A stretch of 64,000 bases of DNA from Halichoerus grypus (GCF_964656455.1 NC_135715.1:37148603-37212602); one strand, 5' to 3'; counted from the stretch's first letter, positions 22,060-34,877 are shown. Numbers and translations are program-made. Notes: generated by a model not told the origin, from the sequence alone.

Positions 22060-22834
22060 AATGCACAGAACCTGTTGTTAGTGAATATAAACTCATGGGG
22101 TGATTGCCCATCAAGAGCTCAATTAACGATAAACATAAAATCACAATTAGCCCCCGAAAGGGAGAATCCCCCAACAGAGCTTTAAGTTCTTATATGTTAG
22201 ACTCCAGATAACTAGCACACACTGACTGGTATAATGTAAGGAGGACAAAACTAAACACTTTCCATTTACTTTCAGCTTGTCTGTCTACTTTTTTTTTTTT
22301 TAGCCAGATGGCTAAGTGATGGATGTGATCCATTTGTGGAGGACTGCTCCCTTTTATTTTATAGAAATTGACTAATTCTCCTACAGAAATTGACAAAATA
22401 TTTTATATTTACATGTATAACATAGCAATCAATGAAAAAGATATATTGTTAGACTTTTAGATTTAATTTCTTTTGTGTAAAACTTCTGCAGAAGGTTAGG
22501 ATCCATAGGATTTTTCAACCCAAACACATTCCTAAAAATGAGCAACAGTATCTTTCTCCTCTTTTCAAATGTAACTTTTTCATTTAATACAGTGATTGTG
22601 CAGTCACATCTTGATTTTTAAAACAAAGTGCATTCACTATCACCTAGCAAGCAATATGGGTTAAAAAATAGTTAAATGTGAAAAAAAATGAAGTTGTTCT
22701 AATCCTAAAATAATAACATGTCATGAATAGGATCTACTGAAGGGAAACCCCACAAATATGTTTCAGTTTATACTCCAACATATACAGAAATTTGCAGACT
22801 TTTGGTGAAACATAAACTAAGTAACCATGTATAA
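22060..22834. other. Unassigned DNA
   Basis: No gene or repeat recognised. Poly(T) at about 22289-22302. Confidence 0.5.
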
Positions 22835-23025
22835 GAGCCTGAGTATATAATGGCTGGCTCAAACCCTGGCTTGATCATTTGCAAACATTATGCCAAGGTT
22901 CATAAGCACTCTGTCCCGAAGTTTTTCCATCTTAAAATGTGAAAATGATAGACCGATGTTATGGGATTGATATGAACAGTAAATTAGTTATGTATGTAAA
23001 GCACTTAGGACAAGGACTGATACTT
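22835..23025 (+). mobile_element. MIR SINE
   Basis: CTGGCTCAAACCCTGGCTTG, TTTTTCCATCTTAAAATGTGA, AAATGATAGACCGATGTTATG, GGATTGATATGAACAGTAAAT and GTAAAGCACTTAGGACAAGG follow the MIR 3' half in order. Confidence 0.8.
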
Positions 23026-24072
23026 TAGTATAAAAATAATTCCAAAATTTATTAATCCCAAATATTTTTAACTTCCAGTATTATTAAAAATCACAATTTT
23101 AGCAAAGATATTAAATATTATGAAAAATTATAAATAAAAACAACATATAAATTACCACTTAAATAATAATAAAATTATCAGCTGTGGTTTTCTTTCCCAA
23201 ATATTTCAATCTATTTTTGATGCTGTTAATGATAGCAAAGTAAAGCTAAGTTTTGTTTTTTTTTTTTAACATTCAGAAAGTGCAAAAGGTATTGTATTCA
23301 GGTGTAAAACGAAGTATTTGAACTTAATAACTTATAATCATATTATTAGCAATATAGTTAAATTCCATTCCTAGTCTTTATTACAAATTAAGAATAACAG
23401 ATACTCTTTTTTTTTTTTTTTTTTTCATTTTTACACTGGTCTACTTTTAAGGACAATCTAGTAACCTCTTGATTGTTCTCCCTGTTATCCCATTTTCTAT
23501 TCATACTGTATGAGCCGGAGTTCTCCAGAGAAATAAAACCCATAGGCAATAGAATATATATCTGCTCCTGTTCCTTATAAAATGGAAGTTGGGAACAAAG
23601 GACCAGTATTTTTCAAATTCCACATGATAATCCTTATTAAAATTGATTTGTCTTTTTTCCCTAGGAAGTCATTGCCTTTATGCAATAAGAGATTATGAAT
23701 AAAAGTTTAACAATATAAAGCAGCATACTGAGATGCATGTGTAAGGAGTACCAAGGAGTTCAGTGTGATGGAATTTATATTGTCCTTTGTTCTGATGGGA
23801 GAGGGAAGAGGAAAGGAGCCAAGAGATAAGACCTCCTATTAGTTAGGAAAAGTTAACAAATACAATGTCTAAACTTGTGGTTTAGCATAATATCTATTCT
23901 TTGTTCACCCCCTGTTTTTAATTCTGTCTCTGGGTTGGTCATAGATTTCTACTGTCAATGAAAATGTAAAAATATTAGATAGGAGAATATAAGATGCTAA
24001 ATTTGGCAGTATAAGTGGGGATGGAAGAATAAACAATATTCACAAGTGTTGTGACTTTGTTATATTAACATT
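23026..24072. other. Unassigned AT-rich DNA
   Basis: Poly(T) runs at 23248-23268 and 23407-23426. GAGCCGGAGTTCTCCAGAGAA near 23514 is the head of a common interspersed mammalian sequence, but only about 50 bp is recognisable and I cannot name the family. Confidence 0.45.
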
Positions 24073-24541
24073 TGTTAAGTAGAGCCCTGAGATGTTCAAT
24101 GGGGAGCCATTGTTCAACAAAAGACTTCAAGGCAGAGTGAAATAGAGAAGTTTATTACTCACAGGTCCTGGAGGTGGTATAAGACAAGCCTCCAGGAGCC
24201 CTCTAGAGAGATCAAAGCGGGATGCTGGCAGAGTACTTTGGGGTTCCTGGGCTAAGGCTGGATTGATCAATTCAAACCAAAAATAGTAGAGTTTTGCTAA
24301 GCTCTGCAGGGGTCTTACCTAAGAGGCACACAAACGGAAGGCCCTGGGTGGCCGAGGAGAGTGCTTATCAGGAGGGCTGTTGGAGTCCTGTTAGGACCTT
24401 ACGTTTACTTGTGACCCTTACCTAGGGCACGTGTTACTGGCAGAAGGTGCTAGTGTCACTTCAAGTCCCCTGCAGGCTGCTTAGCCACCTAAAATGGATG
24501 CCGAGGCAGGAATATTATGGACTAGCTTTGCTAAACTCTCA
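24073..24541 (-). mobile_element. Candidate ERV solo LTR, antisense
   Basis: A GC-richer island of about 470 bp. Read on the minus strand it could run TGAGAG...TTAACA and holds AATAAA (reverse of TTTATT at 24151-24156) followed by a CACTCTGCCTTGAAGTC-like 3' part, a layout typical of ERV LTRs. Internal viral genes are absent. No matching flanking duplication was found (ACATT left, AAGAC right), so both ends are tentative and the family is unassigned. Confidence 0.55.
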
Positions 24542-25452
24542 AAGACGAGTTACTTAAAATATAGATTTAGCTAAGGTTTCTCAAGAGATGTAGAGGAAGA
24601 TAGAGGAAAGGCTCAAAGGTGATGTTACAGAAGTGAATGCTGGTTGATGGAAAGATCAGGACAGAATTAGTCCATCAGTATAGGATTTGATAAAAACTGA
24701 TTTGGATGTACTTGTGCCTATGCTGAAATACCAGATACATACAATTAAATGGATGTCAATGTGTCCTCTTTAATTAATTAGGAGCTCCTATAATTTAGGG
24801 ACTATGATTTTTGCATCATAATTACCTGAGGGAATAAACACAGGGTCTAATTTTCAATGAGGAAAGAATTAATAAGGAAATTGCATTGTATAACATCGTA
24901 GGGTAACTCAAAAGTGATGCAAAAAAGAAAGCCGTGTCTATGCCTTCAAGTACTGTACTTTGGTTGATAAGGGTACAGTCTGCAATACAAAGGATCTGGC
25001 TCGACTACTTTCTCTACCATTTACTTTCCATGAGAATTTATTAAAATTCCCAAGGCATAGTTTATCACCCAAAAAAATGGATATTATGATAAAAGCTGCT
25101 TTCACCATTATCTCAAGGACTGAAATATATAAGACAATGTATAAAGATGCTCAGTGGCAAAACATCAATGTTCAGCAAATGGATACTAAGGTTTTATGCT
25201 GGTTTTCCTTTACACCTGAACTTTATGAGATTTTAAACAATTAACCTACATTTTATAACTTATTTTATATGATATAATAAATGATTTTTATTTATCTTAT
25301 TATATCTGTTTCAAAATTGTAATCCATCAACACTACAAGGAATAAGAAACTATGGCATATTCACTCAATGTCATACCATATGACAATTAGATAAGGGACT
25401 AAAACTACAAGCAAATGAGCACATTATGTTCAGTGAAAAAAACTAGACATAA
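24542..25452. other. Unassigned DNA with a 94-codon frame
   Basis: The plus frame at 24960-25244 (94 codons) has no recognisable motif. Its middle part (CTCGACTACTTTCTC, CCATGAGAATTTATTAAAAT) faintly suggests an old MIR. Not called as a gene. Confidence 0.4.
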
Positions 25453-25636
25453 GGGGCACCTGGGTGGCTCAGGTGGTTTAGTGTCTGCCTTTGGCTCAGG
25501 TCATGATCCCAGGGTCCTGGGGTTGAGCTCTGCATCGGGCTCCCTGCTCAGCAGGGAGCCGCATCTACCTCTGCCTCTGCTCCCCCTGCTTGTGCGTGCT
25601 CTCTCTATCAAATAAATAAATAAAATCTTAAAAAAA
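25453..25636 (+). mobile_element. can-SINE
   Basis: GGGGCACCTGGGTGGCTCAGG, ATGATCCCAGGGTCCTGGGG and an AATAAATAAATAAAATCTTA tail. Flanked by AGACATAA on both sides, a short TSD. Confidence 0.95.
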
Positions 25637-27207
25637 AGACATAAATGAGTATATAGTGAATAATCCCATTAATATAAACTATTTTAATATAATATAAAGG
25701 TCAAAACAAAAGCAAAATTAATCTATTCTATAGAAGTTAGGATAAAAGTTGCTATTGTGAGCAGTAAAGGGCTTTCAGGGTTCTGCTATTTTTTTTGTTT
25801 CTAGATGCTCTTCAGACAGGTCTGATCACTTTGTGAAAACTAACTGAACTGCATACTTAAGATTTGTACATATGGCTATAGGTATGTTATGCATTAATAA
25901 AAAGTTGACATGAAACATGAACTTTATAAAATCATAGTATTGTTAAAAAAAAAAAAAAACCTGCGTAAAGAAATAGGGATTCTATAAGAGGATGAGTTAA
26001 GTGCATTCAAAAACAAGTTAATTGAATTGTATTCAATATGCTTAAGTATAAATGAGCCCACACATTTTAGAATGACCATGTCTTTATCAGCATATTAACT
26101 TACATAATGGCATATTTGTCCATTTGTCCTTCTGATTTTTTGTCAAAAGATTACTGAAAGTCAGAGATTCCCACTATTGAATGATGAGACAATGTGAGTG
26201 TCAAAATAAGAATGAATCCAGCTGATTGAAACACATTCAAATATATAGATATATATTAATTCATATGATATTTAAATATATCTACTGAACATCATTAAGT
26301 CTGCCATTATTGCATAAACTGTATTTGTGGTTAACTGAATAGTTTGAGGGAAAGTTCTTGATAATACATTCAAATGGAATGACAGACTTAGAAAATAACC
26401 ATTTAAAAACTCTGAATAAAGTAATTTAAGCAATAATCAGTAATTGATAATAAAATCACTACTTGAAACATTTATTAGGCCATTTGTAATAAAGAGATCA
26501 GGCTGTTAATAACTGAACACAATGATGAATTTTAACATCCTTAATAGTGGGTTTACCATATATCTGTGCCTTTTGTTGTGGTTCCCAAAAACAGGCTTGC
26601 CAGAGTGATCCTAAATCTTTTAGAACTTCTATATTTCTCATTTTTTAAGATACAGTGAAAAAGGTGGGAACAACTAGCTACAACCAGAATGTGGAATTTT
26701 CTATAGGAAACATGTTTGTTCAACAACAAACATTGCCTTAAAAAAAAAAAAAAAAGTTTTGTGTGTGTATGGTGGTGGGGATGAGTATAAATTAGACTAA
26801 AAATGCATGACAAATGCTTGACAGTTTCAAGACATTTAGGGAAATTTTATTATGAACATAGATGATGTTAGGGAATTGCTGTTACATTAATTAGCAGTTT
26901 TCATGACATTGCAGTCATGTAAAAAGGTAGTTTTTAAAATTTTGTAACATTACATACTGAAGTATTTATGGGTGAATGAAATGATAAGTTGGATTTGCTT
27001 TAAATTACTTGAGCAAAGCAATGAAGAACTAAATAAACTCATAGAAGCCTACCTACCTACCTACCAACATGCATACTAAATACTTAACTGAATGGGTGAA
27101 ATGAGATTGGATTACAGGTATATTATGCGCTTTCTACTTTTGTACTTTTGTGTTATTTGGTAAATTCAACAAATAACTGCATTTACCTTTGTTCAATCTT
27201 GAATAAC
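25637..27207. other. Unassigned AT-rich DNA
   Basis: Poly(A) at 25945-25960 and 26739-26755, and a (CCTA)n run at 27048-27064. The 86-codon minus frame at 26553-26813 crosses the poly(A) and is not called. Confidence 0.5.
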
Positions 27208-27480
27208 CCAACACCTGGAAAAGTGACTGGCACATAACAGTCACTCGGTAAATATCTATGAATGGGTATTCATGTAATAAAGTACAGGCTTGCAGTTAGA
27301 CAACACCGAGTTTGATATTCAGCATCACCAGGTACTATCTAATCTTGAAAAAGTAGTTCCTCATTTAGGAGACTAGTTTTCTTTAAGTATCAAAAGCAAT
27401 AGCAATGCTTAACTTTAAGGGTTGCTAGGGAATTTAAATGAAATAATGCTTAGCAATGTACTTGGTATATAGGTTTGTTC
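27208..27480 (+). mobile_element. L2/MIR 3' tail followed by a MIR
   Basis: ACACCTGGAAAAGTGACTGG, CACATAACAGTCACTCGGTAA and ATATCTATGAATG match the shared L2/MIR 3' end. From about 27285 a second unit (GGCTTGCAGTTAGACAACACC, AGTTCCTCATTTAGG, TTAAATGAAATAATGCTTAG) matches a diverged MIR. Confidence 0.7.
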
Positions 27481-27650
27481 ATTCCTCCACTAACAACATC
27501 ATTATCTTCCAAATTTTACAGTGTTATCATAAGGAGTAAACTATTTGTGTGTGTGACAATTAATAACGAATGTATGAATATTATTTTCAATTTAGTTATA
27601 ATTCACACTATGGCTTGCTAAGACATTTCTTGTGTGAATGATTCAGGAAT

Positions 27651-27831
27651 TCTGCCTTCGGCTGAGGTCATGATCCCAGGGTCCTGGGATCGAGCCCCAC
27701 ATCGGGCTCCCTGCTCTGCGGGGAGCCTGCTTCTTCCTCTCCGTCTGCCTCTCTCCCTGCTCATGCTCTCTCTCCCTTTCTGTATCTCTGTGTCTCAAAT
27801 GGATAAATAAAATCTTAAAAAAAAAAAAAAG
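27651..27831 (+). mobile_element. can-SINE, 5'-truncated
   Basis: Starts inside the head at TCTGCCTTCGGCTGAGGTCA and runs to AAATCTTAAAA. It shares the CTGCTCTGCGGGGAGCCTGC variant with the copy at 29099, so both belong to one subfamily. No clear TSD was found. Confidence 0.93.
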
Positions 27832-28094
27832 AACAGAACAAAAGAAATTAAGTAATTCTTACCACACTTACTTCATGGAAACTATAACACAAACATAATA
27901 CAAATATTTACCAGAATTATATTTATGTTTGGTATTTTTCCAAGTGGAGACAGTTGCTCTAAGATTTAATTTTATTCATCAGATAAATTACTTTTAGGTA
28001 CTCTGGTGGCATTTTAAGCCAATGTGCAAGAAAGACTGTTGTTCTAAGTCTCCCAAACAGAAAATTATAATTTTGGTTTATCTGAAGTATTTTT

Positions 28095-28262
28095 TTTAAG
28101 ATTTTATTTATTTATTTGACACACACACACACAGAGCACAAGACAAGCAGGGGTTGCTGCAGGCAGAGGGAGAGGGAGAAGCGGGGCTCAATCGCAGGAC
28201 CCCAGGATCATGACCCGAGCTGAAGGTAGGTGCTTAACCGACTGAGCCACCCAGGCACCCCA
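28095..28262 (-). mobile_element. can-SINE, antisense
   Basis: AGATTTTATTTATTTATTTGA with an (AC)n insertion, a shortened GGCTCAATCGCAGGACCC body and the end GAGCCACCCAGGCACCCC. The TSD ATCTGAAGTATTTTT is perfect at 28080-28094 and 28263-28277. Confidence 0.95.
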
Positions 28263-28603
28263 ATCTGAAGTATTTTTGAAAAATATAGAAGAAAGTAATA
28301 ATAGGCTGAAAGATGGAAAGAATGTACATTGGGTCCAGGTTTAATATAACAATTTCTTCTAGAAATTTCAAAGAGACAAGAGGAAGGGAATTTGATATTC
28401 TGAGGATGAAAATGATCCATTTACTGTTTAAAATGAATTTAAGTCTAAATTGTTGGGGAACTTTCACAAAATATATTTGTAATCAGTGTGAGGCACATGA
28501 CCCACTATTTCTGTTAAGAATAAAACACAAAGGATGTGAAATTCTATCATCACTGTGATAGTTTGAGTTTTTGCATACCACCACTAAAAAGATGTAATTT
28601 CAC

Positions 28604-28962
28604 TATATTAGTTTGTTTGGGCTACTACAACAAAGTACCACAGACTTGCTGGATTAAACAGCAGACATTTATTTCTTTGCAGTTCTGGAGGCTAGAAGTC
28701 CAAGATGATAATGCCATCGAGGTTCATTTCTTGTGAGACCTTTCTCCATGGCTTGTAAAGGGCTGTCTTCTCCCTTCCCCTCTCCCACAGCCCTAATCGC
28801 GCTTATAAGGACATCCATTTTACAGAACTGGGGCCACCTGAATTACCTCATTTAACTTTAACCATCATTTAAAGGCCCTATCTCCAAATACAGTTTACAT
28901 TTTGAGGCACTGAGAGGACTTCAAAATAGGCATTGTAAAGGGACACAATGTAGCTCATGACA
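28604..28962 (-). mobile_element. MLT1-type MaLR solo LTR, antisense
   Basis: TTAGTTTGTTTGGGCTACTAC, ACAAAGTACCACAGACTTGC, GCAGTTCTGGAGGCTAGAAG, CTATCTCCAAATACAGTTTAC and an ACACAATGTAGCTCATGACA end follow the reversed MLT1 consensus. Flanks TTCAC (28599-28603) and ATCAC (28963-28967) match at 4 of 5, a plausible 5-bp TSD. Two small frames at its left end are incidental. Confidence 0.87.
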
Positions 28963-29098
28963 ATCACTATTTTCTTGCCGCTATATCTTTCTTTCACCTT
29001 TATTTTTTTATGATTTATCTTTAATGTGAAAATGCTGATGTATGGTGATATTGTCATTCATTAATTTGGGGAATTTTACCATAAAGAATAGTATCTGC

Positions 29099-29308
29099 GG
29101 GGCACCTGGGTGACTCAGATGGTTAAGCATCTGCCTTCGGCTCAGGTCATGATCCCAGGGTCCTGGGATCGAGCCCCACATCGGGCTCCCCGCTCTGCGG
29201 GGAGCCTGCTTCTTTCTCTCTATCTGCCTCTCTCCCTGCTCATGCTCTCTCTCCCTTTCTGTATCTCTGTGTCTCAAATGAATAAATAAAATCTTAAAAA
29301 AAAAAAAA
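29099..29308 (+). mobile_element. can-SINE
   Basis: GGGGCACCTGGGTGACTCAG, then a TCCTGGGATCGAGCCCCAC body and a CTCTGCGGGGAGCCTGC variant. The TSD is AAAGAATAGTATCTGC (29083-29098) and AAAGAACAGTATCTGC (29306-29321). Confidence 0.96.
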
Positions 29309-29321
29309 GAACAGTATCTGC

Positions 29322-30711
29322 ATTAATAAACTCACTTTAGGCAAAGCAATCAGTTGTTATATTTGGTTATTGGTTTCAAAATATCAAAACCCCATGATCT
29401 CCATATTTGCATGATCTTTGTTGATAATTTCAGAGGGATTATTTATTAGTGAATATATTTTGTGTTAAAAAATAATTTATTTTTGATTCAGTATTCTAAT
29501 TTTTCTTGTTCTCTTCCCTGAATTTAATTAAAATAAAAGTGAATTAAATATATTTTCAAATAGTATGCATAATATAACCTTGTTTACTATTCCTAGCTAC
29601 ATGTATTCAATTGTTCATTGAAAATTTAAATCCCGTGGTCAAACTTCTCACTCTTTAATGATGGTTTTGGTTTATTTTGAATTATTTTGTTTATTTTTTA
29701 TGATTTCTTTTGAAACATATGTCATTTATAAAATGAACTGTAGGCCCATCATTTCTAAAATGAAAAAGAAACAGATAGGAATTCTAATGATTCAATAATA
29801 CCTTTCATGAAAAAAATTGTAATTATTGTGCCTTGGACTCCCACTTAAAAAAATCTTCAGGTTACTTCCTTGAGAATAGTGGTGTATTTTTTTTCTTAGC
29901 TTATTATACTTGCCAAGACTCCAGGAATTATCCTTTATAAAGTACAGTATGATCTTTTATAAAACATTTCTAGCACCATTACAAATATACCCAAATTTTT
30001 CCAGAGTATAGGAGCCCACGAATATAGGTAGAATCACAATACTGGTAGAAAAATAAGTATCTTGATAACTTTACTGCTTCTCATACTGCACGGGCTCCAC
30101 CTTTCTTGAAATTTCCTAAACAATTTTTAGTGTTCTCAGGAATTGCTCTTGTGTGCTTGTGAACTTATCTTCTTAGCTCATTTAAGGAGATCCTCAATTT
30201 TATTCTTTGCGTAATGCAGTCTGTTGAGATGACTCATCTTAACCAACAATTCTGTGCTGAAATATCTAATCTTGCCAAAATATGCTAGTCACTCATTAGC
30301 TACTGGGATGTTGCTATAAAACCACCAAAGCATGATGCCCTTCGATGCTTTTTTCTGCTTCAGTTGTAGGCTGATTTACTCTATGCTCATAAAATGCATA
30401 ATGTTCCTAATGCAGTGTCCTCACTCCCAGAGCAGTTCTAAAAGGAAATATACCTTTCTTCCTTACTTGCTTCTACTGCACAGTTTAAAAATAAATGTAT
30501 ATTATGTCCACAATGTTCTATCGAGATTAAATAAGCAACCCTTTGGTATCACTTGCTTTTCATTGTAATTCCTATTCTCTGAAGTCACATGAAATCATTA
30601 GCTGGGCGGGTTCTTCTAACAGGGAGTCCCCATACCCTATTAGTTACTCTAGGCTAGAAGCACTGGTCATATTACTATTGGATAAACTGTGTGTATTAAC
30701 ACTTTCTTCCT
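29322..30711. other. Unassigned AT-rich DNA, about 1.4 kb
   Basis: No gene or repeat recognised. The frames at 30332-30568 and 30543-30761 lack any family signature, and the second runs into a SINE. Confidence 0.5.
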
Positions 30712-30915
30712 TTTTTAAAAAAGATTTATTTATTTATTTGAGAGAGAGAGGGAGCACATAAGTGAGGGGAGGGGCAGAGGGAGAGAGAGAATCTTAAGCA
30801 GGCTCCACGCCCAGCGAGGAGCCTGTTGCGGAGCTTGATCTCATGACTCTGACATCATGATCAGAGCCAAAATCAGGAGTTGGAAGCCCAACTGACTGAG
30901 CCACCCAGGCACCCT
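30712..30915 (-). mobile_element. can-SINE, antisense, diverged
   Basis: AAAAAAGATTTATTTATTTAT, GGCTCCACGCCCAGCGAGGA, TTGATCTCATGACTCTGACAT and ACTGAGCCACCCAGGCACCC. The central part is diverged, so this is an older copy. A T-rich TSD (TTTCTTCCTTTTTT, TTTTCTCCTTTTT) is likely. Confidence 0.92.
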
Positions 30916-31228
30916 CTTTTCTCCTTTTTAGTGAGTTCTCTCTCTGGTACCTTGGGTCATACCATTTACAGAATCAATATTTTTTTCAATGTTGATAAAC
31001 TGAATTAATTATTATCTCGATTATCTTCTCAGGCTACTCATTTGTTTGCTTTATTATCTCCTTCTATCTTTAATTTTGGGGGCACCTTTATTATCTATTT
31101 TCATATGTGGTAGGTTAGAAATTTATCCTTTTATATAGTCTTCTGGATCAAAATCTTAATCACATCATTACATAATCTATATATCAGCAACTTATTTAAA
31201 GTGTCTATCTCTCAGAAACGGAAGATAA

Positions 31229-31418
31229 GGGGTGCCTGGGTGGCTGAGTCTCTTAAGCATCTCCCTTTGGCTCAGGTCATGATCCCAGGGTCCTGGGATC
31301 CAGCCTCACCTCAGGCTCCCTGCTCAGTAGAGAGCTTGATTCTCCCTCTTTCTCTACCTGCTGCTCTGCCTACTTGTGCTCTCTATCTCTCAGTCTCAAT
31401 AAATAAAGTCTTAAAAAA
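31229..31418 (+). mobile_element. can-SINE
   Basis: GGGGTGCCTGGGTGGCTGAG, AGCATCTCCCTTTGGCTCAGG, and a shortened tail AATAAATAAAGTCTTAAAAAA. The TSD is GAAACGGAAGATAA (31215-31228) and GAAATGGAAGATAA (31419-31432). Confidence 0.96.
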
Positions 31419-31549
31419 GAAATGGAAGATAAAGTAGTGCTGGATTCATTATAGTAAGTGTGATTATAATTTTGATAGTACTAGCAAATTTCTTAAGGCA
31501 ATGATTAGTATAATAAATACTCAATAAATATTACATAGTATTAGTTTCC

Positions 31550-31744
31550 TTTTTTTTAAAAGATTTTATTTATTTATCTGAGAGAGAGAATGAGAGACAG
31601 AGAGCGTGAGAGGGAGGAGGGTCAGAGGGAGAAGCAGACTCCCTGCTGAGCAGGGAGCCCGATGCGGGACTCGATCCTGGGACTCCAGGATCATGACCTG
31701 AGCCGAAGGCAGTTGCTTAACCAACTGAGACACCCAGGTGCCCC
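31550..31744 (-). mobile_element. can-SINE, antisense
   Basis: TTTTAAAAGATTTTATTTATT, GGGACTCGATCCTGGGACTCC and GAGACACCCAGGTGCCCC. The TSD is ATAGTATTAGTTTCC (31535-31549) and ATAGTATTAGTTTCT (31745-31759). It shares the GGGACTCCAGGATCATGAC variant with the copy at 42047. Confidence 0.96.
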
Positions 31745-31759
31745 ATAGTATTAGTTTCT

Positions 31760-32724
31760 TATTTGATTAGCCAATTTGGATTCCCTTCTATGGATAATTT
31801 ACCTCCTCCCTTAACTCAGCAATAACTATTACCATTACTCTTGGCTTTATTGTGCTTTTCAAAACAGAAGCTTAGACATGTATGTGGAAAGTACTGAAAA
31901 TCAAGCCATCCACAGGAGTTGAGTTTAAGTCTCCACTGCCACCAGAGTGGTATTTGATACAATTTTTTGGATATATATTAAATCAGTTGAGGAAAGTGAT
32001 AAGAAGTCTCCCTTTCCAGATCCTTCATCCACCTTCTTTGCATGTCTTTGCATCATGGGAATATCATAGCTTGGCAGTCTTTCCTGAGTCTCTGCTTTTA
32101 TGCTTCATTCTTACCATTCTTATATGGTTTTTGCTTCCCAATGAAGCTCTAAATTATTAGCTGAACATTCTTTGTCAGTGCATTGTTCTTAAAATTAATG
32201 TTCAAGTCGCATAAGAGGGGAAAAGGTTTAAAAAATATTTTTTTTCAGTAGAAAGAAAAATATATGCAACAATGCCAGGGCAAAATAGTTTCTCAACTTG
32301 TATATGAAAATTTTTTGTATAGTAAAATGATGAGAATATAAGCCATAAAACTTCTAATTTCTGGTTCTTGGTATGTATACCATATGTTTACATTTTCTTT
32401 TCTCTATGACTCAATTTCCCTTACTCTATCTAGATGGCTTATTTATGTCAATACTAATATATGACAAATTTGTGTATTATCACAATTAAGTTTTCACCCT
32501 TAGAGACTTTAGACAAAAACTAGGGAGTTTCCAACTCACAATAAATATCTTTGTCAAAGAATATATTTACTTTTTTGAGGCTTATGCCCTATCCCTATTA
32601 CCCAGAATCTCTCTCATCTGTATACCAAAGAGAAGCAAATTGGGTTGACATCCCTTTATTCATGATCTCATTTGACTAAATATCTAGAGTGCACTTTCCA
32701 ATAATTTATTGTTGAAAATACATT
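31760..32724. other. Unassigned DNA with a 92-codon frame
   Basis: The plus frame at 31882-32160 (92 codons) shows a hydrophobic C-terminal part but no known family, no splice-site context and no flanking exon. Not called. Confidence 0.4.
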
Positions 32725-33396
32725 AAATACGGCTAAAATCAAGAACAAGAAACAGCACGTTTTGATGAGGATGTGGAGAAAAAGAACGCTCGTACACTGT
32801 TGGTGGGTATCCAAAGTGGTGCAGCCAGTGTGAAAAAGTATGGAGTTTCCTCAAGAAGTTAAAAATAGAACTACCCTAAGATCTGGTAATCACATGACTG
32901 GGTATTTGCTTCAAAAATACAAAAACACAAATTCAAAGGAATACATGCTCCCCTATGTTAATTGCAGCATTATTTACAATAGCCAAACTATGCAAGTAGC
33001 CCAAGTGCCCATTGACAGATAAATGGATAAAGATGTGGCATGTATGTATGTATGTATATATATAAAGAATGAAATATAAATATATATATATATATATATG
33101 AATGAAATTTTGCCATTTGCAATAACATGGATAGAACTAGATAAGTCAGTCAGAGAAAGACAAATACCATATGATTTCACTCACATGTGGAATTTAAGAA
33201 ACAAACAAATGAGCAAAGGAAAAAAAAGAGAGAGAGAGAGAGAGAGAGACAAACCAAGAAACAGACTCTTAACTATAGAGAACAAACTGATGGTTACCAG
33301 AGGGGAAGTGGATGGGGGCTGGGGGAAATAGGGAATGGGGATTAAAGAGTACACTTACCATGGTAAAAAACAACAATGACCACAAATGGCAATACT

Positions 33397-33430
<34 letters not shown>
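32725..33430 (+). mobile_element. L1 3' region (end of ORF2 and 3' UTR)
   Basis: GATGAGGATGTGGAGAAAAAG, ATTGCAGCATTATTTACAATA, GCCCATTGACAGATAAATGG, AATAACATGGATAGAACTAG, TGATTTCACTCACATGTGG and TGATGGTTACCAGAGG occur in L1 order. The coding part is broken by stops and frameshifts. A (GTAT)n-(TA)n tract at 33043-33098 and a (GA)n tract at 33228-33249 have grown inside it. It ends in an (AAAAG)n tail. Strongly 5'-truncated. Confidence 0.9.
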
Positions 33431-33433
<3 letters not shown>

Positions 33434-33504
33434 CATATTAAATATATTATCCATATATTGAATGTTATTTAACGCTTAATTTTAAAATAAAATTCCTTTC
33501 CAAT

Positions 33505-33790
33505 ATAATTTTTTAAAATTTTGGAATAACTTCAGATTTAGAGAGGTTGCAAAGATGTTACAGAGAGTTCCTGTACACTTAACACCCAGTTGCTCCTAAT
33601 CCTTAACATCTTGCATACCATGGTACATTTAAAACATTAAGAAATCAATACCAGTATATTACTATTAACTAAGTTTCAGACTTAATTCAGATTTCACCAA
33701 TTTTTCTGCTAATGTTCTCCCCTACCCTTGTTTTCTCTTCCAGGATCCAATCCAAGTAACATTGTACTTAGCCAACTTTTTCAAAGAACC
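33505..33790. mobile_element. Old L1-type (L1M) interspersed fragment
   Basis: GAGAGGTTGCAAAGATGTTAC, AGAGAGTTCCTGTACACTTAA, ATCTTGCATACCATGGTACAT, TTACTATTAACTAAGTTTCAG and CCAGGATCCAATCCAAG recur in a well-known mammalian L1M-type repeat. Orientation is not decided from memory. Confidence 0.6.
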
Positions 33791-34877
33791 CATTTTTCTT
33801 CATTTACCTTCCTTAGCGTCTTATAAACTTTATAAAAATGTAGTAATCTGATTATATTAACTAACTTAATGCAAATGTACAGCAGGTATAAAGAGCATTC
33901 TTTTAACTCAGGGAAATGCGCCCCTGTCAGCAAAATAAAGAACATGGAGGACAATCCTGCACTGTTAAAACAAAATGTTTAGTGATTCAGTTTCATAGAA
34001 TCCCTTTTTTATATTGCCTAGATAGTTGCAATGACTATGAACATTTTATAATACCGATTCCAAAAACATATGAAAATAATGCTCCTCAGTGGGAATAATA
34101 TCCAGATCATGGTGTCTATGCTGGATTAATGCAAAATGTCAAGAGACATGTTATAAAATAGAAAAAAGCCTGCTGTCAAACTATGTCACTAAGACATAAA
34201 CGGCCAAGTAATTTTTGCAAGCCTACTGAAATGATAGCTATTTCTTAGTAATAATAGTATTTAATTATATTATATTTTAATATTTAATTGCACGAACTTC
34301 ATTGGAAAGAGGTACATCTAAATTCACATACCTTACTTTCATTCACGATACTGTTTATCTTAATTTATCATTGCTGTTTACTGATATGCTTCAGTTATAA
34401 GAGAAGGTCAAACATTCCTCCTCAGGGCATTTCAATCTCTGGCAACAATTTTTATTTGCTGATCATAAATGTACTTTAGATTTCTGCATTGTTATTCTAT
34501 GTAATAGTGTCAAGGACAAACATTCTGAAGCATGTCTAATAACATTGAGATCCATTTTCTTTCCACTACAATTCAGCACCCCATTAAATTTAAAGACAAC
34601 TGAACAATTCTTTAGCTTGGTAGGGGGTATTAGATTTTCTTCAAAAGATTTTGTTTTTGTTTTCTAATTGTCCTCATTCTTAGTTTGGAGAATATCTGTG
34701 CCTAGAATAACATGAAGTATAAGGGAAGAGTCTGGTGAAAGAAAAAAAATTCTACTATATTTTCTATGCTATCATTATTCTTAATCCTACTGAAGCAATA
34801 AGGAAGCATAATGATTCTGAATGTAAATGATGCATGAATTAAATGAGAAAAATTGTAATAATTTAGAATAGGTAACC
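33791..34877. other. Unassigned AT-rich DNA
   Basis: Several 60-70 codon frames occur (33916-34098, 34288-34479, 34702-34914), none with a recognisable product. Confidence 0.5.
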
